Of a stretch of DNA of 64,000 nt, positions 50,501 to 62,500 are shown piece after piece (position 1 is the first letter of the stretch; the number at the start of each line of letters is the position of its first letter). Both the position numbers and the translations under genes were made by a program. The stretch spans positions 247,733,256 through 247,797,255 of the forward strand of contig CM076190.1 of assembly GCA_038277395.1 (NCBI GenBank). The letters run 5' to 3'. This DNA comes from Dryocosmus kuriphilus (taxonomy: Eukaryota; Arthropoda; Insecta; Hymenoptera; Cynipidae). The notes beneath the pieces were generated by a model. It did not search any database. It had not been told where the DNA came from and was given only the letters and a program-made list of their open reading frames with translations.

Positions 50501-53500
50501 TAAAGTGGCCTCGAAGTACCATTTGTGCTTCTAAGTTGGGGCAAAACGCTTCTTCAGGTGCGGACACTTTCGCGCGCGTTTCCTTTTATTTTATTAAGAA
50601 CTATTTTTATGGTAGATGATTCTGTCTATTCGATAACATATACTGCTACGTTGGCGGCACACTGCAAAAATTCCTTTAGCACGGCTCCTGCCATCGAACG
50701 TGTGTATTTGATATGTCCTTTGTTGAAGGGTCACCCCTTCAAGGACCGTAAACATTTCAGCACTCATGTCCTTTGCCCGTATCGTTTGGTTTGAATAGGC
50801 TTGAGTGTTACGAGGTACTCCTATGATCGAGTTGTTCTCTGTCATTAGAAGGAAAAGATATAGTGTTGATATAGGGCAAAGGTTAGCACGGCCTGAAGTC
50901 TTATTTTGGTTTATTGAATTTTGAATTCAAACTTTGTCTTTCTGTCGTGACCGGACACCTAGATTAAACGAATAGGAGTAAGTGTATGGCGTATTCACCA
51001 CCCCGGAATGATATTATGATACTTACAAGTATCAGTTTACTGGTGAATTCGTCAAACCCTTGGCCATTTTCTGAAATAGCCTACTCCGGTTTTATTTATT
51101 TAACTATTTTACCAGTAGAGGAATAGTCATGCTGTTGGCACAATAAATAATAATTTTCTCGACCGAAATCATTTCCTGCTAGGTGTAACCTTAACACACC
51201 ACCTTGACTCTCTATCTCTCTCGATATTGCCTGAAAGCATTACACGCAAGTACTCAGTGGATAATCGGCTGAACAGTTTTGATTTTAGAACATTGTACAG
51301 ATCAGCACTTACGCATGTATCAACATAACTGACACATTAGCTTTAATTGAGATTAATATATCTGCTGCTCAAAGACACTATGACCTGCAATCCCAATAAA
51401 AAAGAACTGCACAGTCGATGTTCCACTATGTACGACTCCACGCCGCGCTGTATAATGATGATACCGTTGCGAGGCATTGGGGGGTCATAAGATACTTTTG
51501 GCGTTAGGGTGAAAAGAGTGGGAACAAGTGATAGGAGGAAAAAGAGAGGTGGGGGTGCTGAATCAACCCTTTGAATTGTCGAATCGAGGTTGAGTACAGC
51601 GAATCCTGGTACAGAGTGGAGAAAGGTGGTTAAGGGGGGGGGGGGGGGGGGGGATTCTGTAAATTGAGCGATGAGAACGGACGAGTCAGCAAAATTTAAT
51701 CTGGGCTAGATCTTCTTGAAACCTTTGGGAGAAATTTGTTAAGGATTGTAATATGAAACAGGAACTTTATTGCAGTACTGGCTTTCTCTCGCGCAGTGAT
51801 AATTCATAGTCAGTTCAGCCAATTGATTAGTGCGATTATAATATTACTATTCTTATCATGCGTATCGAATTTTCAAACACCTGACATTTCTAATCTGAAT
51901 ATTTCCTCAATTTCTGAGGCTGATCTATCCTCCATGATAATATCGTCAGCCGTATCAATGACTATTACTTCAGGTGACATATTTGTCTGTTTTCGGGATG
52001 GAGGGTGAGTTGGTTCTGATTCCGAACTTTTGGATGGTTGAAATGATTGCGGCACGGTGCGCGATGCATTTTCCAGTAAGCCATTGAACTATTATTGAAA
52101 TTCCATTGGAGCTTTGATTTCGGTGAAAATATCTTCCTCTCTAGGGAGAGCAGTGTCCATAAAACGGAAATTTACGTGCATGCTCACCATTTTCCCGTAA
52201 GTTACCTTTTTGAGCTCATAAGTAATGATTTTAGGGGCCAGGTACCGGCTAGCCGCTGGTAGTAATTTAGCCTCTTTTTGGCGTTTTCGGCTCTTTCTCC
52301 CTTACCCGAGAGATTGAGTGCTTTTGGGTGTTCGAATGACATGTCAGCCCTAGAGCGCAACCTTTTTGTCGAAACTTGCAACCTGAATCCGTTCGAGTGA
52401 CCGCCTTTACGTGTTATCACTTGAACCTTGGAAGAGGTTTAGACTGCCTGTGGGCGCTTCAGGTTTCTTTGCAATTCAAAGGAAGTTTTAAAAAAATTGC
52501 ACTTTTTTCCTAACTACAATCTTTATGGAAAAATATACCTTTTCGTCGAAAGTAGTAACTGCCGGTGGCACGTCTAGTCACTTCACAGATCAAATTAGAT
52601 GTTTAAATAAAAATGACACATTTTCCCTAACTACAATTTTCACCGAAAAATATAGATTTATATCGAAACTGGTAACCTGAATCCGTTCGAGTGATCGCGT
52701 TTACGCATTGTCACTTGAATCTTAGAAGAGGTTTCCACTGCCAGTGGGCGCGTCTAGTCTCCTTGTAATTCAAATTATAAGTTTAAACAGAAATGACACA
52801 TTGTTCCTGGCTACAATTTTTATCGAAATATATACCTGTTCGTCGAGACTGGTAACCTTAATCCGTTCGAGTGATCGATTGCACGCGTTGTTACTTGAAT
52901 CTTAGAAGGGGTTTCGACTGCCGATCGGTGCGTCTAATATCTTTGGAATTCAAATTATAAGTTTAAACAAAAATGACACATTTTTGATTCATACACAAAA
53001 AAATTAACAAAAACTGCGTTTATTCGCATAATCAGAGTTAGCTTTATATGAGCAACCTAGTAATAGCGGCAGGCGTGGTTTTTGTATTGCGATCTCTCGT
53101 CGAGAGAAGGAAAACGTCGAGGGATGCTCCCGTAAGTCCTTCCGAAAAGTACTTAAGATTCGTGGCCGGGAAATCAGCATGTATCTCCAGAATTTGTGTA
53201 CATATGGTGATACCGAAATTCGGAATATCCACCAGATCTTTTTCGAGACAAAAAGAAGTTTCACTACTGCTGTGTTCACCAGAGACGGCCACCAGATTTG
53301 ATATATCCGTAGCGGTAATGAGAGACCGATTAGACAAAAGTAAAAAAAAAGTCCCTGAGATTGACGGAATTAAATTCACGATGGTAAGAGAAGGTTTGGT
53401 TTGAATGGGACAGAAAAGTTTTATGGAAGATCTTCCTTTGCACGACGAAGGAGCCAGAGCTTCAAAATAGGTCCCTCTAACTCGGTGGTAGCCACTCGGA

Positions 53501-56500
53501 CCGTAGCGTCACGAACCAGGGCATCATCTCCCGGATGTATCTCAGTGACTACATAATGGCCACTTGTTGGGTGGAATCGTCTCGCCTAAATCCAACAATA
53601 TTGCTAGATCTCCTACCCGGAGAGACTGTTGACTTTGAGCATATTTAGCAAACGTTTGGAGCGCATGCAGGTATTCCGAAGATCATCTGTGTCAGAAATC
53701 TTCCTGCATTTTCTGGAACATTTTCCACCTTTCGTGCGCAATAACGTGCTTCTGTATCAGCGAAGTTTCAGGAACAGTCGTGAGTGGACCTCCAATGATC
53801 CAGCGTTCCGGAATAAACCCAGGTAAATCACTAGGATCATCAGTGATTGCTTGTAGTGGGCTTGATTTAAGACTCGCTTCGATCTGTGATAATGCCGTTG
53901 AGATATCCTCAAAAGTTGCCATTGAGATCTCCTCAAAAGTTACAGTCGATGTTCCGATAACTCTCTTCAGATGATGCTTCGTATCTTTGACGGTGGCCTC
54001 CCACAATCCACCGAAATGTGGAGCTGATTGGTGTACGACGTTCCAAGTGGTTTGATCCATGTCCAAATCATCGGCGATGTCTTGCGAGGTACGGGACGCT
54101 TCCGCGAAGAGAGTCTTCAACTCAGCATCGGCCTCGCCGAAATTTGTGCCCTGGTCAATGGTCAGAGTGGGAGAAATGCCCCGTCGTGAGATGAAGCGTC
54201 TATAGGCAGATAGAAAAGACAAAAGGAGTATAATCTTGCGCTGTCTCTGTACGAACAGCACGAGTGTACGTGCAAACAAAAACCGCAATGTAGCATTTAT
54301 ACGATTTTTGCCCACGTCCGGGGGCTGCTCGAATCTTTATTGGACCAGCAAAATCCACACCACTGTGAAGAAAGGCTTCAGCAGATCTATGGCGAAAACA
54401 TACTACACATTGCAACATGCGAGACTTTACAACCTGGCGACCTCGCATAATCCAAAATTGACGTCTGAGGGTGGCTAGGGTGAGCTGTGTACTACCATGA
54501 AATATACGGCGGTAGTGACTGTCGACAACGAGCTCTGTGAACGGAGGCATCGATGGTAATATATGGGTGTCTCTCATCAGGATCCAGAACGGAACGTTTC
54601 AGGCGGCCACCAACTCTCAGTAGCTGCTGAGTATCTAGGAAAGGATTAAGCTTGATTAGCTGGTCAAATTTTGTCAACTTCTCCTTCTTTCATCCAAAAT
54701 ATTGAAGATTTTAGATGAGCAGCGGATTTGATGAAAGCTTCGAAACCAATACAGAAGAGAATTATTGAGCTTGGCGAGAGTTAAAACACGAGGATGCGCA
54801 TAAGGAGATAAATGATTGATGATTCTGTGTTTTTTCATATTATTGATGTATCGAATGTACCAGGCGGTCACTCGAGTTAATTTTTCCAGCGAGGATTCAC
54901 ATTGAGCGAAATCTTCCTACAGACTGGGCCATGCAACTGTCATTTGATGGATGTTAACACTAGCTGAATCTTCAAACAAAGAAAAAAATAATTTTAGACC
55001 AAAGATGTTACCATTGAATTTGGAACCAAGCATGATGAATTATTAACAAAATCGTTGGAGCTTCAATCGAAAAAGATGAACTCTCAAAACCAAAAATGCA
55101 CTAGTTTAATTTTGAACTGAAAATAAAGAAAATTCTACCATGAACAGGACAGCTAAGTTTTGAACAAAAAAGATTAATTTTGATTATAAAATAGTCAACT
55201 TTTTGACCAAAAGGAAAATAATTCTTAATGGAATAGTATAATTTTTAATGGACGAAGGCGAATTTTTAAGAAAATAGTTGAATTTTCAATTTACATATTT
55301 AATTCTCAAAACAAGCAAGAAAATTATACATTAGTTCATTAAATCAGTTGAATTTATATTCAGGTAGGACAAGTTTTCCACAAAAAGGTTTAAGTTTTAA
55401 TCAAAGTGTTGGAGTTTTCCATAAGTACTTCACCTGAATCTGCAAGGCATTTTTATACTAAATATTTATCACATGGAATATTCATTTAGGTGACTTATGA
55501 AAAATTCATAAGACCTTTCAACATTTTAGTTGAATTTTTAACAAAAAAATCTGCCCGCTGCGCGGGCACATTCTCATCGCACGCTGGGCGCGCCGCGCTT
55601 CGCGCGAAGTATGAGCGCGCCTAGGGCGCGCGTCTGTTGGCACTCGCGCTTCGCGCTCGATAAGTTATTTACCGTACTCACGCTTCGCACTCGATAGATT
55701 ATTCACCTCGCGCTACGCGCTCGGTGTTTATGGATCGTAGAAACCTTTAAATTAAAAATTACAAAAGAAATTATTTCACTTAAGGCTCTATCGCCCTTAA
55801 GGCATACATTCTCATCATGACACTCGCGCTTTACGCTCGATAATTACATTTTTTTTAAACACATTATAAATTGGTAAAGTTTTTTAGTGATATTCCAAAT
55901 TTCGCAATAGAGGATTTCGATTCTCAAAAGTAAAACGATGAGTCTTATAAATAACTTTTGTAGCTCTTTCCAATTTGAACAATTCTGCTTGTTAATATTT
56001 TCTCATATCTTGCATAGTTTTGCTGAAAAGTGGTTTTCTTTATATTTGATAACTTATTTCACGAATAACTCAAAAAATACGCGTCTGCTCAAAAAAATGA
56101 TAGAGAGTAAATTTGTAGATTTTTTGAGGCGAATAACTTTGTTTATTATTATTTTTCCGTATCTTCCATAGTTTGGCGGGAAATTTGAAATCTTTAATTT
56201 TTAATAACGTTTTATCAATTAAAACAAAAACCGTGCATTTTATCAAAAAATGTTTCAAACAAAATTTGTAGACCTTTTTAAATTGAACAACTTCGTTGTT
56301 TACCATTTTTTTGTATCTTGAATATTTTGGCGGGAAACTACAGTTCTTTAATTTTAATAGCGTTTTCTTGATTAAAACAAAAACCGTTCATTTTATAGAA
56401 AAACGGTTAAGAAAAAATTTGTAGATTTTTTTGAGATGAACAATTTTACTCTCTTACGTTCTTTTTGTATCTCTCATACTTTAGTCGGAAAATGAATTTC

Positions 56501-59500
56501 TTGATTTTGTGTAAACCGTTTTTGATGGATAAAACCATAACCGTTGGTCAAAAACCGCTGGTTAACGAACTCGTCCTTTCTTTTTGGACCTTAAAGTAGT
56601 GTGCCAAAGCGCAATCCAATCCGATTAGTCTTTCGAAAGTTATCGTGGGAACAGACGACAACAACGACGACAACGCCAACAGACAAACAGACGCGGTCGT
56701 AAAAACCATTTTTTCGGATTCAGGACGTCTTAAAACGTGGAGATTTCATGAAATCCGCGAAAGTCAAATTTTGCATAAATCTAATACCTTCTCTGATGAG
56801 AATGTAAAAATAATAATTTTCTACCAAAAATGTACAAATTGAATTTTCAACCATTCTTAGGTTTCGGGAATTCATTTTCTTCTATGGAAAATTCAAAAAT
56901 TTTGTTGAAAATTCATCACATTTGGTTGAATATTAAGTTGTTACATTTGCGGACAAAATTACTTTTTTTGTTTAAATGTTCAACTAGTTTGTTAAAAATT
57001 TGTGTTTTTCAATTAAAAATTAAGCTATTCCGTTGAACATTAACTTTTTCTTATTGAAAATATAATTACTTTTGATTGGAAATTGGTTTATTTATTAAAT
57101 GTTCTTTTTTTATGGAGAATTCAAATATATAGATTGGAAGTTAATTTTTTGGTCAAAATTTGTCTTTTTGGGGTGTAAATACAATTGTCTTATTGAAATT
57201 TACTTCTTTTCGGTTCACAATTCAACTATTATTTGGTAAAAGAATTTTTTTGGATAAATTCAATTACAATATTTCTGTCTGCGAAGTCATCTTTTTCAGA
57301 TGAAAAATCTACTATTTGTTCTAAATTCATCTTTTCTTAGTTAAAAGTTAGTTTAAATTGGTTCAAACACTTACTTGAAAATTCTTTCTTTTTTTTGGAA
57401 GTATAACTGTTTTTTAATTAAGTCATTTTTTTTGATACTTCAACTTTTTTTATTAAAAATTCAGATACTTTGGTTGAAATTTTAATTCTTACGTTTTTTG
57501 CGCAAGAGACGCAAATTAAACTATTTCGTTGAAAATTCGTCTTTCTAGTTTTTACATTCTTATCTAAATGAGAAGGTATTAGTTTCATGTGAAAACTGAC
57601 TTTTGCGGATTTCATGAAATCTCGACGTTTCGTGGCCCCCTGAATCTGAAAAAACATGTTTTTCGACGGAGTCTGTCTGTCTCTTGTCATCGTTGTCGTC
57701 CTTGTTATCGCCCTTGTCGTTTTCGTTGTTGTCGTTGTCGTTGTCGGCGTCTTTTTCCAGATGACTTTCGAAGGATTCATCGGATTGGATTGCGCTTTGG
57801 CAGACTTCTTTAGGGCGTAAAAAGAAAGGGCGAGTTCATTAAAAAGCGGTTTTTGAAACGCGGCTATGGTTTTATCTATCAAAAACTGTTTTCCCAAAAT
57901 AAAGAAATCCATTTTCTGGCTAAAATATGTAAGATACAAAAAAAATAGCTGACAGTAAAATTTTTCCTCTAAAAAAAAACATAAAAATTTTGTTTCAACT
58001 ATTTTTTGATAAACTACATGGTTTTTATTTTAATCAACAAAATGTTATTGAAAAAAAATTCATTTCATGCCAAAATATTCAAGAAACGAAAAAAATGAAT
58101 ATAAAATAAAGTTATTCAAGTCAAGAAGATCTACAAATTTTGTTTAACCATTTTTTGATAAAATGCACGGTTTCTGTTTTAATCGAGAAAACGTTATGAA
58201 AAATCAAAAATTCAAATTTTTTCTTGCCAAATTATGCAAGATACGAAAAAAAACGACAATAAGCAAAGTTATTCACCTTAAATGGGCTACAAATATTCTA
58301 TCGACCATTTTTTTAACAGACGCGTAGTTCTTGTGTTCTTCGTGAAACATGTTATGAAATATAAAGAAAAACACTTTTCAGCAAAACTATGCAAGATTTT
58401 TTTTTCCATAGGCAGCCACTCAATACAATAATAACAATAATAATAATTATTATTTTCATTATTACTATTATGGTGTAGCTTTGAGAACTCGGAAGTTCAT
58501 TGCCTCAGCTACCCAGAACCGTCACGCATCTCTATCCTGTGCATCTTCCATCCAGTTTCAATAATCATGTCCTAGCTCTTTTAGATCATCCCTTACGTTT
58601 TTCTCCCATCTGTTTCTCGGTATGCCTAGAGGCCTCTTCCTAATCGGTTTCACTCTCAAAACTTGCGCCACTTTTCTTTTGTTGACCATTCTTACAACAT
58701 GTCCCGCCCAGCTTAATTTGCGCGTTTTCATTACTCTATTATTATTTACTAACCCGTAGAGTGTATGCAGCTCATCATAATGCAGTTTTCTCCAATCACC
58801 AGTCTCTTCGCCCCTTTTGGGACCATAGATTTTTCGAAGTAGGTACTTTATTTTCGAATACTCTAACCCCGTTCTCCTCTCCTTTCGTCAGCGCCTACGT
58901 TTCGCACCCGTACATGACGACCGGCATTATTATCGTTTTGTAAGCTCTTACTTTGATATTTCTAGATAACGATCGCGATTTTAGTAATGTATTTGTTGCA
59001 CAGTAGCACACATTGACAGCGTGCAGCCGCCTGTTGATTTCCGTTTTAATGTTATTTTCGCTGGTTATAATAGTCCCGAGGCATTTAAACTCATTAACTC
59101 TTTCAAATTTCATATTTCCGTCCATTAGATCCCCCTCTTCATTGCTTTGTTCTGATCTGTCGACGATCAAATATTTTGTCTTCGATTCGCTAACTTCCAA
59201 ACATATTTCCTTGGCTTTTTTGATCAAGTTTTCCGCATTTTTACCTACCGTTTCTTTATCATCCCCGAGTAAGTCGAGATCATCCGCATATCCCAGAATT
59301 TGTATTACCCCATTGAGGGTAGCACCGGACGGATTCGTTTATACTTCTCTGACCACGTATTCTAAAACTAAGTTGAAAAGGATGCACGAAAGCGCATCGC
59401 CCTGTTTCGGGCCATCGCGGATCAAAAACTCTTCGGATAAACTTCCGTTTATGCATATCCTACCCCTACTGTCGCTTAAGCAAACTTCGATAGGTCTAAC

Positions 59501-62500
59501 CAATTTCGTTGGTACACCAGAACTCCAGAATCCAGTACATTCGTGCGCGTATAATAGAGTCGTAGGCTTTTTTTGAAGTCGATAAATAGCTGATGTACTG
59601 CTTCATTAAATTCCCATTTCTTTTCTAACAGTTGTCTGATTATAAACACTTGATCGCTTGTAGACCGGTTGCGGCGGAATCCACACTGGTAATCTCCAAT
59701 GATTTCCTCAGCAAAAGACGTTATTCTGCTTAAGATTACATTGGTCAGGTTCTTATAGCATGAAGGCACAAGCGAAATTCGCCGATAATTGTTACAGTTC
59801 GTTTTATTTCCTCTTTTTAAAAATGGCTATAATTATAGAAGTATTCCATTCCTCCGGTATGCGTTCTGTTTTCCAGATTGCGCGTATTAATTTACAAATT
59901 TGGCTTGTGAGGCGAGGGCCCTCATTTTTTATCCGTTCTGACGGTAGGTCTTCAATGCCCGCGGCTTTGTTACTTTTCAACTTCTTTATGGCCATTTCTA
60001 TTTCTTTATCAGTAGGCTCATCAATTAGTAGATCAGCAGCATGTCTTTCATCGAGGTTAACATCAACGGGGGCTTCGCGTACGTTCAATAGCTTATCAAA
60101 ATAGTTTTTTCATAAACTTAGTCTTTCTGTTGCATCAGCTCCTAGATTGCCGTTATCGTCCCTCATTACTTCTATTCTACTTTGAAAGCCTTTCCTTATA
60201 AAATTGATTCCCCTGTACATCATACGCGGGCTATTTTGCTTATTATGCGTGTCTATTCCTAGTACTCGTATTTTATTCTTTTTCCACTCCCTTTTCTTGG
60301 ATCTGTAAAACCTATTTGTACCTTTACTAATCTCGAGATACTTCTTATGTGTTTGATCGCACTTATTTTGTAAAATAATTTCTTTGGCCTTCGTTCGCTT
60401 TTTAAACCATAGTTTGCACTCTTCGTCGAACCACGATTTGCTTTTGGTTACTTTCTTTGAACCTATAAAAACTATGCAAAATATGAGAAAATATTAAGAA
60501 GCAGAATTGTTCACCTTGGAAAGAGTTACAAAATTTACTTATAAGACTCATCGTTTTACTTTTAAGAATCAAAATCCTGCATTGTGAAAATTTGGAAAAT
60601 CACAAAAATCTTTTGCCAATCTACAATGTGTTTAAAAAAAATTCAATTGTCAAGCGCGAAACGCGGGTGTCGTCATGAGAATGTACTCCTTATGGTTAAT
60701 AGAGCCTTAAGTAAAATAATTTCTTTTGCAATTTTTAATAAAAAATTCAAATTTTATAATCTCATTAAAAGTAGGTGTTTTGCAATTTTAAGACCCAAGT
60801 ATCGAGTACCGAACACGATCAAAGACCAAAAATATCCGAGCGCGAAGGGCGAGGCTTAAATATATCAGAGCGCGAAGCGCGACGACCACCGGACCTCACG
60901 CCCTAGGCGCGCTCATACTACACGCGAAGCGCGCGATGTGAATGTATCCGCGAAGCGGGCAGATTTTTTCTTTCAGTTTTGATTCAATTAATTTGGTTTG
61001 AAAATTAATTTTGTTTTTGAATATTTAACTACAATATTTTTGGTTAACGATTTAATTATTGTGTCAGAAATAAAATATTTCGGCTTGAAATTTAAAAAAT
61101 TTAAAAAGTTTGAAATTGAAATAATTATCTTTGAAACTTGAAACGTAATATAAAGTTAGAAATCTCAACAAAGTTTTTGAAGTTAGAATTATTTGAAAAT
61201 GCTCAGAAAGCACATTTTTCATATTTGGTAAATTGCATATTCTTTTTAAATTGCAAGTATTCTTTTTGAAGTCTCTTCAGTGTACACCGTAGAAACAAAA
61301 CACTGGCTATTTTTACTTGTCATTTCAAGCTTTCTTTGAAAAACAGCATATTTTGCCGGCCACTGACAAGTCTTATAAGTAAATACTTGAGTTTGCCATT
61401 TCAAGTTGCGTAAAGCTGTGTGTTTCCTCAGACATTTTAAAAAGCAACATGCAATTGTTACTAAGGTATTCTTTTTGTTATTGTTTAAAAAGTTTGTATA
61501 TGGCAATATAAATTCTTCAGTTTTGAGAATACGAGGTGTGATCGAAAAGTAAGGTGACTTTTTGAATTTCGTGGGATGCGCACAGTCGATATTGGTCTTC
61601 TTTTTTCCTTATATTGGTACACTTGTCCCAAACATATGTGCACAGTTTCACCTTTGTAACATTTTTTGTTTGTTTGTGAGAGGCATAAAGGTTAGAAGTG
61701 TTTTGCGTGCTCGGCGATTTTCTGCGTTCGAAAAAATGGATCAAAGAATTTGAATCCAATGTTGTGTAAAAAATGGAATCAAGTGCTCCAAAACATTTGG
61801 AATGTTGATGGTGGCATACGGTGAGTATACTCTCAGTAAAAAAAAATTGTTTATAAGTGGTACAAGCTCTTTCGGGAGGGCCGAGAAGATGTTAATGACG
61901 AAGCTCGCCCTGGACATCCCAGCACGTCAACAACTGATGAAAACGTTAAAAAAGTGAAGAACATAGTGTTGGCGAATCGTCGAATTACCATTAGAGAAGT
62001 TGCTAATGATGTCGGCATCTCGCTTGACTCTTGCCAAGCAATTTTAGTGGATATTTTGGGCATGAGACGTGTGTCAGCGAAGTTTGTTCCGAAATTGCTA
62101 AATTTTGACCCAAAGAACCGTCGCGTGAGCATCACTCAGGAGCTGTTGAATGACGTCAAAGGCGACCCAGACTAGCTCAAAAAGGTCATAACAGGTGATG
62201 AAACATGGTTACATGGTTATGACGTCGAAACGGAGGCTCAATCGTCCCAGTGGAAGCATTCTGGATGACTAAGACCAAAAAAAGCACATCAAGTTCGGTC
62301 AAATGCCAAGGTTTGGCTTACCATTTTCTTCAATTATCATGGCGTAGGGCATCAGGAGTTCTTACCACAAGGTCGTACAGTTAACAAAGAGTATTACCTT
62401 GAAGTTATGCACCGTTTGCGTGAAGCAATACGAAAAAAATGTCCGGAATTGTAGAAAAACCAGTCATGGTTATTGCACCACGATATTGCGCCAGCTCACA

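Larger units (their letters stand above)
55544..60967. mobile_element. Large inverted-repeat structure with GC-rich hairpin ends
   Basis: The left arm (about 55544-56818) and right arm (about 57543-60967 minus the LINE at 58395-60467) are reverse complements, about 1.3 kb each, around a 0.7-kb AT-rich centre. The outer ends begin AAAAATCTGCCCGC. The left end then has the hairpin CTGCCCGCTGCGCGGGCA. Both ends have clusters of CGCGCTTCGCGC-type palindromes (55590-55720 and 60835-60945). Inside each arm lie repeats about 150 bases apart (CGGTTTTTGTTTTAATC). A lone arm is at 37158. It has no coding sequence of its own. It could be one foldback transposon or two head-to-head copies of a 1.3-kb Helentron/HINE-like element. 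Confidence 0.78.

Noticed and set aside
61562..61753. A 63-codon frame at the start of mariner copy 2
   Set aside because: It is the untranslated leader of the element. The matching leader in copy 1 is read from the other strand without any protein similarity to known domains.
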